Part shown: positions 1-5,725 of the stretch, one piece after another
Layout: every line of letters begins with the position of its first letter
Position numbering within the stretch: position 1 is the first letter of the stretch
Assembly: GCA_002085355.1 (NCBI GenBank)
Contig: NATN01000148.1
Coordinates: forward strand, 1 to 7,038
Origin: Candidatus Zhuqueibacterota bacterium 4484_87
Lineage (GTDB): Bacteria; Zhuqueibacterota; Zhuqueibacteria; Thermofontimicrobiales; Thermofontimicrobiaceae
DNA length: 7,038 nt
Direction of reading: 5' to 3'
The notes under the pieces: generated by a model
Databases searched by the model: none
What the model was told of the DNA's origin: nothing
Seen by the model: the letters and a program-made list of their open reading frames with translations, nothing else
Translations under genes and position numbers: made by a program

Positions 1-562
1 GGTCCCAGCCTTCGATGAATTGTCCCAGACCAAAGCGGGCTTGATCGGCAATGACTTTTGCTCTTTCAAAATACGGCGTTCCCAGCAGATGGCCGAATTT
101 GTCCATCTCTTCACCGATGACGATATAAGTGAAGAAATCGAGCAAGCTGGTCAGCGAATCCCAGGTGTTTTCGTTGTGCATGGGAATTTCGCCCTTCTGA
201 TATTCCATGCGGCAACGTTTGTCCGTGTATTGCACGTCTGAATTGTTAGAGACAATAATCTGCAATTTATAGCGATCTTCGTAGCTGACGCTGATATCTT
301 GCATCAAAATCTGAATAGTCAGCGGCAGTTCACCAACGAATTCGTCTTTTGTCCATTGAAAATTATTGAAATAGTCATTTAAAATTTGCTGAAAATTTTG
401 CAGCTTTTCCCTTTTTTCGTCGGGCAGAGCATCCAATTGCACCTGCACGTCAGCGCGTACGACCTGTGCGACGAGACGCGTGCCCGGCTGCATCAGCAAC
501 ATGAAAAGTAAAGAAAATAAAAAATAGCGACTATTTTTTAAAAGTTGTGAACGGTTTTGCAT
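1..562 (-). CDS. porD: PorD-like (DUF4835) secreted protein, 3' end outside the window
   Basis: The minus-strand frame from the ATG at 560-562 stays open to the left edge, giving 187 complete codons. The N-terminus has an export signal: a basic start (MQNRSQLLKNSR), a hydrophobic run (YFLFSLLFMLLM) and a probable cleavage near LVAQ, about residue 33. The mature part opens with alternating strand-like residues (VRADVQVQLD). It then carries features I associate with DUF4835: an N-terminal block with FNNFQWTKDEF, a central TSLLDFFTYIVIGEEMDKFG segment, and GTPYFERAK followed by a late GW. DUF4835 is annotated as PorD, a periplasmic or envelope protein linked to type IX secretion in Bacteroidota; its exact role is poorly defined. 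A strong SD (GGAGG) sits 7 bases before the ATG, which settles the start. The gene is divergent from the PorV/PorQ-type gene. The remaining C-terminal part, probably about a third of the protein, lies off the edge. Family assignment comes from remembered motifs, not a search. Confidence 0.85.
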   Translation of the reverse strand, partial: MQNRSQLLKNSRYFLFSLLFMLLMQPGTRLVAQVVRADVQVQLDALPDEKREKLQNFQQILNDYFNNFQWTKDEFVGELPLTIQILMQDISVSYEDRYKLQIIVSNNSDVQYTDKRCRMEYQKGEIPMHNENTWDSLTSLLDFFTYIVIGEEMDKFGHLLGTPYFERAKVIADQARFGLGQFIEGWD

Positions 563-569
563 GTAAAAA

Positions 570-574
570 CCTCC
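570..574 (-). promoter_or_regulatory. Strong Shine-Dalgarno site of the porD-like gene
   Basis: On the minus strand GGAGG lies 7 bases before the ATG at 562-560. It is one of the few strong SD sequences in this window and fixes the start of the divergent gene. The genes starting at 641 and 3651 have little or no SD. Confidence 0.8.
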
Positions 575-616
575 GGTTCATATTGTGTACCAATACAAGA
601 TAGCAAAAATTCAGTC

Positions 617-622
617 TATAAT
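617..622 (+). promoter_or_regulatory. Candidate -10 box (TATAAT) for the PorV/PorQ-type gene
   Basis: A perfect TATAAT lies 18 bases before the ATG at 641, inside the 78-bp divergent intergenic region. Transcription starting about 7 bases downstream would leave a leader of only about 12 bases, which fits the lack of any SD before that ATG. No good -35 hexamer is found 16-19 bases upstream (nearest is TACAAG at 594-599), so the promoter may need an activator or use a lineage-specific sigma factor. In AT-rich DNA a hexamer alone is weak evidence. Confidence 0.4.
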
Positions 623-640
623 CAAGCGAAATATTCCACT

Positions 641-1468
641 ATGAAAAAACATCTTTTTTGGACTCTTTGTTCCCTTTTTCTTTTAACACGGGCCACTTTT
701 GCCGGCTTTGAGCTCACTCCCCACAGCGCTCGCGCTGGTGCGATGGGTTTCACCACGGCAGCGTTGAAAAACAATCCTGAATCTGTTTTTTCAAACATGA
801 GCACTCTTGCAAATTTTAACCAAAAGGCGGTCTCCTTTTTATATTCCAGACCTTACGGCATGAAAGAGCTTGATTTGGCGGCATTCTCCGCCGTACTTCC
901 GATGAGACAGGGCGCTGTCGGCATCGGTTTTTCCACTTATGGATTTGAACTTTATCAGGAACAATCAGTTCTGTTCAGTTACAGCCGCCGCATCTCCGAG
1001 TCTTTCTCTCTTGGCGCCAGTATTCATTACATGAAGCTACAAATTAAAAACTATGGTTCGGACTATTCGCTGGCATTTGATCTGGGATTTGCCGTCCAAT
1101 TGTCGGAGCAAATCAATTGGGGCTTTTACAGCACAAATGTTAATCGAGCAAGATTTAGTCGTAACAGGGACCTACTCCCGCAAAGTTTTTCATCGGGTAT
1201 CAGCTATCAACCGCTGGGGAATCTTCTCATCAACATTGACATTTTCAAAGAAATCTCTTTTCCTGTCGAACTGCGAACCGGATTCGAATACGTCTTTTGG
1301 GACAAAGTCAGCTTCCGCAGCGGTATGATTTCCGATCCGGCGCATTATTGTTTCGGATTTGGGTTCCGATTTCACCGATTCCAATGCGACTACGGCGTTA
1401 TGTTTCATCCCCAACTCGGAGCGACCCATCAATTTTCAATTGAAATAAATTTTCCTCGTGGGAATTGA
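641..1468 (+). CDS. PorV/PorQ-type outer-membrane beta-barrel protein
   Basis: This is a 275-residue protein with a clear signal peptide: MKKHLFWTLC, hydrophobic SLFLL, then probable cleavage after TFA at about residue 21. The mature N-terminus reads FELTPHSARAGAMGF with NNPES shortly after. This resembles the start of PorV/PorQ and FadL-like barrels, where a conserved SAR...GMG segment is followed by an NPA-type turn. The rest alternates polar and aromatic residues in short strands (VGIGFSTYGFELY, SLGASIHYMKL, YSLAFDLGFAVQL, LRTGFEYVF, FGFGFRF) and ends with a strand-like THQFSIEINF, typical of an outer-membrane barrel. It is shorter than PorV proper, which has nearly 400 residues. An in-frame upstream ATG at 557 would add 28 residues without signal character and would overlap the porD start, so 641 is preferred. 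The HHH-barrel gene follows after 6 bp and is probably co-transcribed. Known members help surface-protein export or lipid transport; the substrate here is unknown. A generic small barrel is the alternative. Confidence 0.75.
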   Translation: MKKHLFWTLCSLFLLTRATFAGFELTPHSARAGAMGFTTAALKNNPESVFSNMSTLANFNQKAVSFLYSRPYGMKELDLAAFSAVLPMRQGAVGIGFSTYGFELYQEQSVLFSYSRRISESFSLGASIHYMKLQIKNYGSDYSLAFDLGFAVQLSEQINWGFYSTNVNRARFSRNRDLLPQSFSSGISYQPLGNLLINIDIFKEISFPVELRTGFEYVFWDKVSFRSGMISDPAHYCFGFGFRFHRFQCDYGVMFHPQLGATHQFSIEINFPRGN

Positions 1469-1474
1469 GTGACC

Positions 1475-3466
1475 ATGAAATCTATGTGGCTGACATTCAT
1501 TTTTGTCTTTTTTGTGGGCATTTCCAGCATTCTGGCGCAGCAGGAAAATGTGGAGCAACTGCTTGAAAATCTGGATGAATTCTCGGACAACCACGAATTA
1601 CTGGAATTGCTCAACGACCTTCGGGCGCATCCGCTGGACTTAAACCGCGCCAGTGCAGATGAATTGAAGCGGCTGCCCTGGATTTCAGATGTGCTGGCAA
1701 GGGACATTGTTACTTTCAGGAAAAAACACGGAAAATTTCAATCATTGAAGCAACTCGAAGAAATACCGGAGATTGATCCGGAATTACTCCCTCTGATCAG
1801 TGAATTCCTGACAATTGATGAACGCAAACATAGCCCGGAGATATCGCTGGCATTGCGGTCCCGGATTTTCAGAAAACTTCAGCAAAGTCAGGGTTATCGT
1901 GATGGCAGCTATTACCCTTCGCCGGAAAAAGTTTACAATCGCCTCACAATCAACTATGGCGAAACTATCCGCGTTGGCGCGCTGCTGGAAAAAGACGCCG
2001 GAGAAAAAAATCTGTCTGATTTCCAATCCTATTATTTTGAATTTTCTCCCAATGCATCGTGGAAAATTATTGCTGGCAACTATTTGCTGGAATTTGGTCA
2101 GGGACTCGTTTTTTGGAATCCTTATGCAAGCTACAAAAGCATTCAACCTGTCTATTCAGCAAAAAAGAAAGGCGGTTCTCTACGGCCCTATCGGCTGGTG
2201 GACGAAAATGCGTCACTCCGCGGCATTGCTTATCAGTTTTGCGCAAAATTCTACCAAATCACCCTATTTTCATCTTTGCAAAAGCTGGACGCCACTCTTG
2301 ACAAGACCAACGATCAGGTTGTCAATTTTTACGAAGCCGGCTACCATCGCACGGAAAACGAACTCGATAAAAAAGATCAGTTGCAAGAGCAATTGTTTGG
2401 TTCCCGCATGCAAATCATGCCCAACCCTAATCTGACGCTGGGCATCACCGGCTATTTCAGCAAATTTAATCGCCAATTTACAGCAACTGACCGCGAAAGA
2501 TACCGTTTCGCATTCACCGGAAAGGAAAATCAATTAGTAGGATGCGATGTGAATTACATTTTGGGCGATTGGAATTTTTTCGGTGAATTTGCGCGCTCTG
2601 GCAATAACGGTTTCGGCGCGGTCGCGGGTGCTGTTTTTGATACGCGCCATTTGGACATGGCTGTATTGTTTCGCAACTATGCCCGAAATTTTCATTCGTT
2701 TCATGGCAGCGGATTTGGCGAACACGGTGACGAACTGCAGAACGAGCGGGGGCTCTATTTAGGGTTCCGATTCAAGATTTTGAAAAATTTAACGTTGTCG
2801 CTCTATCAGGATCAATTTTATTTCCCGTGGCGAACCTATTCTATCCCTGAACCAGCAGGCGGAGCCGACTATCTGACTGCTCTGGAATATAAACCGATGC
2901 GGCGGACAAAAATTTATGTGCATTTCAAACATCGCCGCAAGCCTACGCTGAAAGCAATTCAGACGGAAACAAGTGGAGCAAACGATTGGGTGATTGCAAA
3001 ACAACAGTCTAACTTGCGCTGTCAATTTGAGTTCAAACCGCTGAGCAAAATGAATCTCCGTTTTCGTTTTGAAAAAAGCTGGGTCTCGTTTCCCGATTAT
3101 CCTCCGGTACGAATGAACCCGCCGACAAATTTATCAGGCGTGCTTCTCTATCAGGAAATCAGTTACCAATGGCGGCGAAAGATAAGCCTTTCCGCGCGAA
3201 TCACGTTTTTTGACACAGACAGCTATGAAAGCCGGATCTATCAATTTGAAAGAGACGTGCCCGGCGTCTTGACGAATCAGATGCTTTACGGACAGGGCAG
3301 CCGCTTTTATCTTGTCTGCCGCTACACCTTCGCCCCATTCGCCGCTGTTGCTGTGAAATTTGGTTCCACACATTACTATTTCCGCAATTCCATCGGAACT
3401 CAGTCGGACATGATCGCTGGAGATCAGCTTTCGACGATTGCGGTTCAATTGCAATCTAAATGGTAA
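1475..3466 (+). CDS. Outer-membrane beta-barrel protein with N-terminal ComEA-like helix-hairpin-helix module
   Basis: The protein has 663 residues from the ATG at 1475. A GTG at 1469, directly abutting the upstream stop, would add only two residues. Residues 1-21 form a signal peptide (MWLTFIFVFFVGISSILA, then QQ). Residues about 24-50 are an acidic helical stretch. Residues about 54-112 resemble two tandem HHH units like those of ComEA: LDLNRASADELKRLP, a basic helix, GKF, then LKQLEEIP. The hairpins read PWIS and PEID, so the usual GIG glycines are absent. From about residue 120 to the end the chain alternates aromatic and polar strands as in a large barrel, with landmarks FGQGLVFW, DENASLRG, the YHRTENEL segment, GKENQLVG, the FDTDSYESRIYQFE segment and GSRFYLVCRY. 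These match a recurrent Bacteroidota family annotated only as HHH-domain-containing protein. The DNA-handling name comes from the HHH module; no function is established that I know of. Its tight coupling to the PorV/PorQ-type gene suggests a shared envelope role. Confidence 0.85.
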   Translation: MKSMWLTFIFVFFVGISSILAQQENVEQLLENLDEFSDNHELLELLNDLRAHPLDLNRASADELKRLPWISDVLARDIVTFRKKHGKFQSLKQLEEIPEIDPELLPLISEFLTIDERKHSPEISLALRSRIFRKLQQSQGYRDGSYYPSPEKVYNRLTINYGETIRVGALLEKDAGEKNLSDFQSYYFEFSPNASWKIIAGNYLLEFGQGLVFWNPYASYKSIQPVYSAKKKGGSLRPYRLVDENASLRGIAYQFCAKFYQITLFSSLQKLDATLDKTNDQVVNFYEAGYHRTENELDKKDQLQEQLFGSRMQIMPNPNLTLGITGYFSKFNRQFTATDRERYRFAFTGKENQLVGCDVNYILGDWNFFGEFARSGNNGFGAVAGAVFDTRHLDMAVLFRNYARNFHSFHGSGFGEHGDELQNERGLYLGFRFKILKNLTLSLYQDQFYFPWRTYSIPEPAGGADYLTALEYKPMRRTKIYVHFKHRRKPTLKAIQTETSGANDWVIAKQQSNLRCQFEFKPLSKMNLRFRFEKSWVSFPDYPPVRMNPPTNLSGVLLYQEISYQWRRKISLSARITFFDTDSYESRIYQFERDVPGVLTNQMLYGQGSRFYLVCRYTFAPFAAVAVKFGSTHYYFRNSIGTQSDMIAGDQLSTIAVQLQSKW

Positions 3467-3475
3467 ATTTTAAGG

Positions 3476-3499
3476 AACATTCCCGCGTCTGAGAATGTT
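3476..3499 (+). terminator. Possible weak terminator or 3' hairpin after the HHH-barrel gene
   Basis: A perfect 7-bp inverted repeat, AACATTC (3476-3482) and GAATGTT (3493-3499), encloses a 10-base loop and begins 9 bases after the stop codon. No T run follows (the next bases are TAACAAAG), so it is not a convincing intrinsic terminator. It may be an mRNA 3'-end stabiliser or chance in AT-rich DNA. Confidence 0.3.
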
Positions 3500-3577
3500 T
3501 AACAAAGCGTTCACAATGGTATTTATGCCACTTTTTAAAAATTAATTCGTTCAACTAAATTTTTGTGAAAATAATAC

Positions 3578-3606
3578 TTGATTTCATTGATAAAATTTGA
3601 TATATT
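3578..3606 (+). promoter_or_regulatory. Candidate sigma-70-like promoter for the 3651 gene
   Basis: TTGATT at 3578-3583 and TATATT at 3601-3606 are separated by 17 bases, and the next gene starts 44 bases after the -10-like box. Each hexamer differs from consensus by one or two bases. The region is very AT-rich, so matches like this arise easily, and FCB bacteria often use other promoter consensus sequences. Its position in the 184-bp gap between two apparent transcription units is the main support. Confidence 0.35.
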
Positions 3607-3650
3607 TCATGAAGTTAACCCTCTAACCTCATAATTTTAATTGAGTTCCT

Positions 3651-4184
3651 ATGAAAACCATTAGTTCATCTATTCTTCAACTGTATTCGAAGTTACACAA
3701 AAAAGAATCGATTGTTAATTTCAACACGGCATTGACATCAGCAAAATCGGTGCTCATTTTTATGCCTGAAAAAGTAGAAGATTTCAGCGCAGCTAAGAAT
3801 TTTCTCAGAAAGTTCAAGCAGGAGCTCCCCGGGAAAAAAGTCGTCATTTGCACTCAACAACAAGAGATAAACATCGAAAAAAATTCTCATATTGATGGCA
3901 TAATATTTGTAACTTCCGACGATGTCAACTTCTTTGGGCTTCCCCGAAAAAAGTTGACACAAAAAATTGCGGCAACGAATTTCGACATGATTCTTGATTT
4001 GAATCAGGATTTTCAGCCGGTCAGTAGTTATCTGAGTCGAAAAAGCAATGCACCTCTCAAGGTTTGCCTGTATAACCAACAAAAAGAAGCATTTTACAAC
4101 TTTGCTTATCGGACAAGTGTACAGTTCAATCTTGAAGAACAATATAATCGATTGGTTCATTTTTTGGGTCGGTGCGTGCAATAA
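3651..4184 (+). CDS. Small cytoplasmic protein resembling DUF6913, function unknown
   Basis: A 177-residue protein without a signal peptide or membrane segment. An in-frame stop at 3642-3644 makes the ATG at 3651 the first possible ATG; the SD is weak (GAG at 3643-3645). The sequence reads as an alpha/beta fold: a strand SVLIFMP after a short basic N-terminus, a helix (AAKNFLRKFKQEL), a strand KKVVICT, then IDGIIFVTSDDVNFFGLP, a helix KKLTQKIAA, the strand FDMILDLNQDFQP, and a strand LKVCLYN. The order of a strand-helix pair, then D-x-N-x-F-G-x-P, then FD-x-x-x-DL, then a KVCLY-like strand recalls the Bacteroidota family DUF6913. It also faintly resembles the N-terminal half of GT9 heptosyltransferases, but the nucleotide-sugar-binding half is absent. 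No catalytic motif stands out. The diguanylate cyclase follows 146 bp downstream on the same strand with no convincing terminator between, so the two may share a transcript. Confidence 0.75.
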   Translation: MKTISSSILQLYSKLHKKESIVNFNTALTSAKSVLIFMPEKVEDFSAAKNFLRKFKQELPGKKVVICTQQQEINIEKNSHIDGIIFVTSDDVNFFGLPRKKLTQKIAATNFDMILDLNQDFQPVSSYLSRKSNAPLKVCLYNQQKEAFYNFAYRTSVQFNLEEQYNRLVHFLGRCVQ

Positions 4185-4200
4185 ATAGCCCCTTGTGTCA

Positions 4201-4333
4201 CATGGTGCTGTACAAAGAGACTCCTGACTGGCAAGCATGTCAGTTGCCGGGACTTGCGTTTCAGTTGCGGAATAAGCGAGGATTTTTCCTGCGCTGGATC
4301 GTGCATCTTTTTTGAGGGAGTGACAGCACCATG
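4201..4333 (+). promoter_or_regulatory. Candidate structured leader hiding the SD and start codon of the diguanylate cyclase
   Basis: CATGGTGCTGT at 4201-4211 is a perfect 11-base reverse complement of ACAGCACCATG at 4323-4333, which contains the ATG of the cyclase gene. In the same register ACTCC (4220-4224) can pair with GGAGT (4317-4321), which overlaps the SD AGGGAG (4315-4320); 8 bases bulge on the left and one on the right. A transcript running through from the 3651 gene could thus bury both SD and start codon in one long-range stem. The enclosed bases can fold locally: GCGAGGA (4276-4282) with TCCT-g-CGC (4287-4294), and CTGGCAA (4228-4234) with TTGCCGG (4244-4250, one GU pair). The sequence does not show the conserved bases I know for the GEMM c-di-GMP riboswitch. 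The folds were drawn by eye without energies. Confidence 0.4.
4240..4268 (+). repeat. Short direct repeat TCAGTTGC in the cyclase leader
   Basis: TCAGTTGC occurs at 4240-4247 and again at 4261-4268, a 21-base period, each copy followed by a GG within three bases. It could be a pair of regulator half-sites or two alternative pairing strands in the leader RNA. An 8-base repeat at this distance can also be chance. Confidence 0.3.
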
Positions 4334-5482
4334 GCTGAGACTTTTGACCACATAAAAAGCCAACTGCAGGAGCTTGAAGAAAAATCCCCGGAAATCCAGG
4401 AACTGACCCAATCGTTGAATCAACGGCTACTGGAGCTGTATTCGCTCTATCAAATTGGGTTAGCTTTGAGCACAACGCTGGATCTTGACGAAATATTCAA
4501 ACTTTTCAAAAGAATATTCCAACAAACGCTCAAAGTTGACGGATTTGGCATTTTATTGATTGATAATGCTCTTTCAACACTTAAACTGCACACTTCGTTC
4601 GGATTGCCGGCAAACTCTGCTAAGGCAAAAACCTCTTTCAAATTTGGCGAAGACGCTTTTGGCGAAGCGCTGATGTATGAAAAAATCATCCATATTCCAG
4701 ACATCAGCAAGCAAAAACGCTACAGCTTTTTCAAAGACGGTACAAAATCCGGTTCATTTCTCATCATACCGTTATTTTTGCGTAAAAATAATCCCGTGGG
4801 AATTTTGAGCCTTTATCGCTACAAAAGCAATGCTTTTACGCCAAATGAAATTTCCCTGCTTGAAAAAATCGGCGAAGAAATAGCGAAAGTCATTGACAAG
4901 ACTCTGCTCTTTCGACAGACAAAAGAGTTGTCGATTACTGATGAATTAACAGGCCTCTACAACCGGCGCTATTTCAAAGAGCGATTTGAGCGGGAAGTTG
5001 GGCGCGCACAACGGTACCATCGGACACTGACCGTTCTGATGATTGACATTGACTTCTTCAAAAATTTCAACGATGTAAACGGTCATTTGATGGGTGACGA
5101 AATTTTAAAGCGAGTAGCGCATACGCTGGAATCCAATATTCGTAAAGCGGATATTTTGGCGCGCTATGGCGGCGAAGAATTTGTCATCATTCTGCCCGAA
5201 ATCGACAAAGATCACGCCATGCAGGTAGCGGAAAAATTACGCGCAACGATTGACAGAAAGCGATTTCCCAAGCAGGAAAATCAACCGAATAAAAACCTCA
5301 CCATCTCAATCGGCGTGGCATCTTTTCCCGGGGACTCCACGGAGGCGCGTGAGTTGCTGGACTTTGCGGATCGGGCACTTTATCGCGCCAAGGCCGAAGG
5401 GCGAAATCGCATTGTGGCTTTTGACTCGTCTCTGCAAAGCCATCAATATTATTATCCCAAAGTCCCTGATATCAATTCCTGA
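4331..5482 (+). CDS. GAF-GGDEF diguanylate cyclase (cytoplasmic)
   Basis: This 383-residue enzyme should make the second messenger c-di-GMP from two GTP. Residues about 5-36 are a charged coiled-coil-like helix, about 37-196 a GAF sensor domain (YQIGLALSTTLDLDEIF at its start, IIPLFLRKNNPVGILSLYR near its end), and about 200-370 a GGDEF domain. The GGDEF domain looks catalytically complete: DELTGLYNRR at 204-213, metal-binding D239 in MIDIDFFK, N247-D248 of the substrate pocket, GGEEF at 280-284, and ISIGVA towards the end. RKAD at 271-274 lies five residues before GGEEF, which is the standard allosteric I-site, so product inhibition is expected. There is no membrane segment or receiver domain, so the GAF ligand (unknown) is the likely input. 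The start is fixed by an in-frame stop at 4313-4315 and an SD AGGGAG ending 10 bases before the ATG. A strong terminator follows. Confidence 0.97.
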   Translation: MAETFDHIKSQLQELEEKSPEIQELTQSLNQRLLELYSLYQIGLALSTTLDLDEIFKLFKRIFQQTLKVDGFGILLIDNALSTLKLHTSFGLPANSAKAKTSFKFGEDAFGEALMYEKIIHIPDISKQKRYSFFKDGTKSGSFLIIPLFLRKNNPVGILSLYRYKSNAFTPNEISLLEKIGEEIAKVIDKTLLFRQTKELSITDELTGLYNRRYFKERFEREVGRAQRYHRTLTVLMIDIDFFKNFNDVNGHLMGDEILKRVAHTLESNIRKADILARYGGEEFVIILPEIDKDHAMQVAEKLRATIDRKRFPKQENQPNKNLTISIGVASFPGDSTEARELLDFADRALYRAKAEGRNRIVAFDSSLQSHQYYYPKVPDINS

Positions 5483-5546
5483 CGATTTCCGCCGAGATTA
5501 TGCAATTCGTGACGTTCGTGCGGGCAAATTTTATCGCTATTTTTGG

Positions 5547-5578
5547 AAAAGCCGGTGCCATTTTCAGCACCGGTTTTT
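5547..5578 (+). terminator. Intrinsic terminator of the diguanylate cyclase unit
   Basis: CCGGTGC (5552-5558) and GCACCGG (5567-5573) form a perfect 7-bp GC-rich stem with an 8-base loop, followed at once by TTTTT (5574-5578). AAAAG before the stem can extend the pairing into the T tract through one GU pair and four AU pairs. It lies 65 bases after the cyclase stop codon. The A tract on the other side means it could also stop transcription from the opposite strand. Confidence 0.9.
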
Positions 5579-5688
5579 AAATGTAGCGCAAAAACACGTG
5601 AGTGTGATACGGATTGGCGAGAATAGTTTTTTAAATTTTGATTTTGAGAATAATGGAACATGGACATTTCATTTTCAGTTAAAATAAA

Positions 5689-5703
5689 AATTTAACTTAA
5701 ATT
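5689..5703. promoter_or_regulatory. AT-only palindrome upstream of the M1 peptidase gene
   Basis: AATTTAA-C-TTAAATT is a perfect 7-bp palindrome around a single C, ending 22 bases before the peptidase ATG. It could be an operator for a dimeric regulator. The surrounding DNA is so AT-rich that chance is a serious alternative. No clear -35/-10 pair was found between the terminator and this gene. Confidence 0.25.
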
Positions 5704-5725
5704 GGAATGAACAAATCGAGAAAAG

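Noticed and set aside
20..241. A 73-codon plus-strand open frame at the left edge
   Set aside because: The minus strand carries a signal peptide and DUF4835 motifs through the same bases, so this is its shadow.
557..640. Upstream in-frame ATG extending the PorV/PorQ-type protein by 28 residues
   Set aside because: The extension has no export character, would bury the signal peptide starting at 641, overlaps the start of the divergent gene, and lies upstream of the TATAAT box.
4224..4248. H-type pseudoknot made of CTGAC/GTCAG and GGCAA/TTGCC
   Set aside because: The two stems would abut with no bases to cross the first stem, which is sterically implausible. They are better read as alternative hairpins.
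4201..4333. A 133-bp MITE-like element with 11-bp terminal inverted repeats
   Set aside because: No target-site duplication flanks the repeats (tgtca on the left, gctga on the right), there is no second copy in the window, and one end runs into the coding sequence of a conserved protein.
4185..4335. GEMM-type c-di-GMP riboswitch upstream of the cyclase
   Set aside because: The conserved core I know for this class (for example GGGCAAACC and the GNRA-capped stem) is not visible. The region may still be structured, but not as this recognised class.
3738..4475. A 245-codon open frame on the minus strand, antisense to the DUF6913-like gene and the leader
   Set aside because: It lies opposite a better-supported gene, spans two genes and the gap between them, is rich in Cys and Ser with no recognisable domain, and has no family-like pattern. 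It looks like a chance open frame on the opposite strand.
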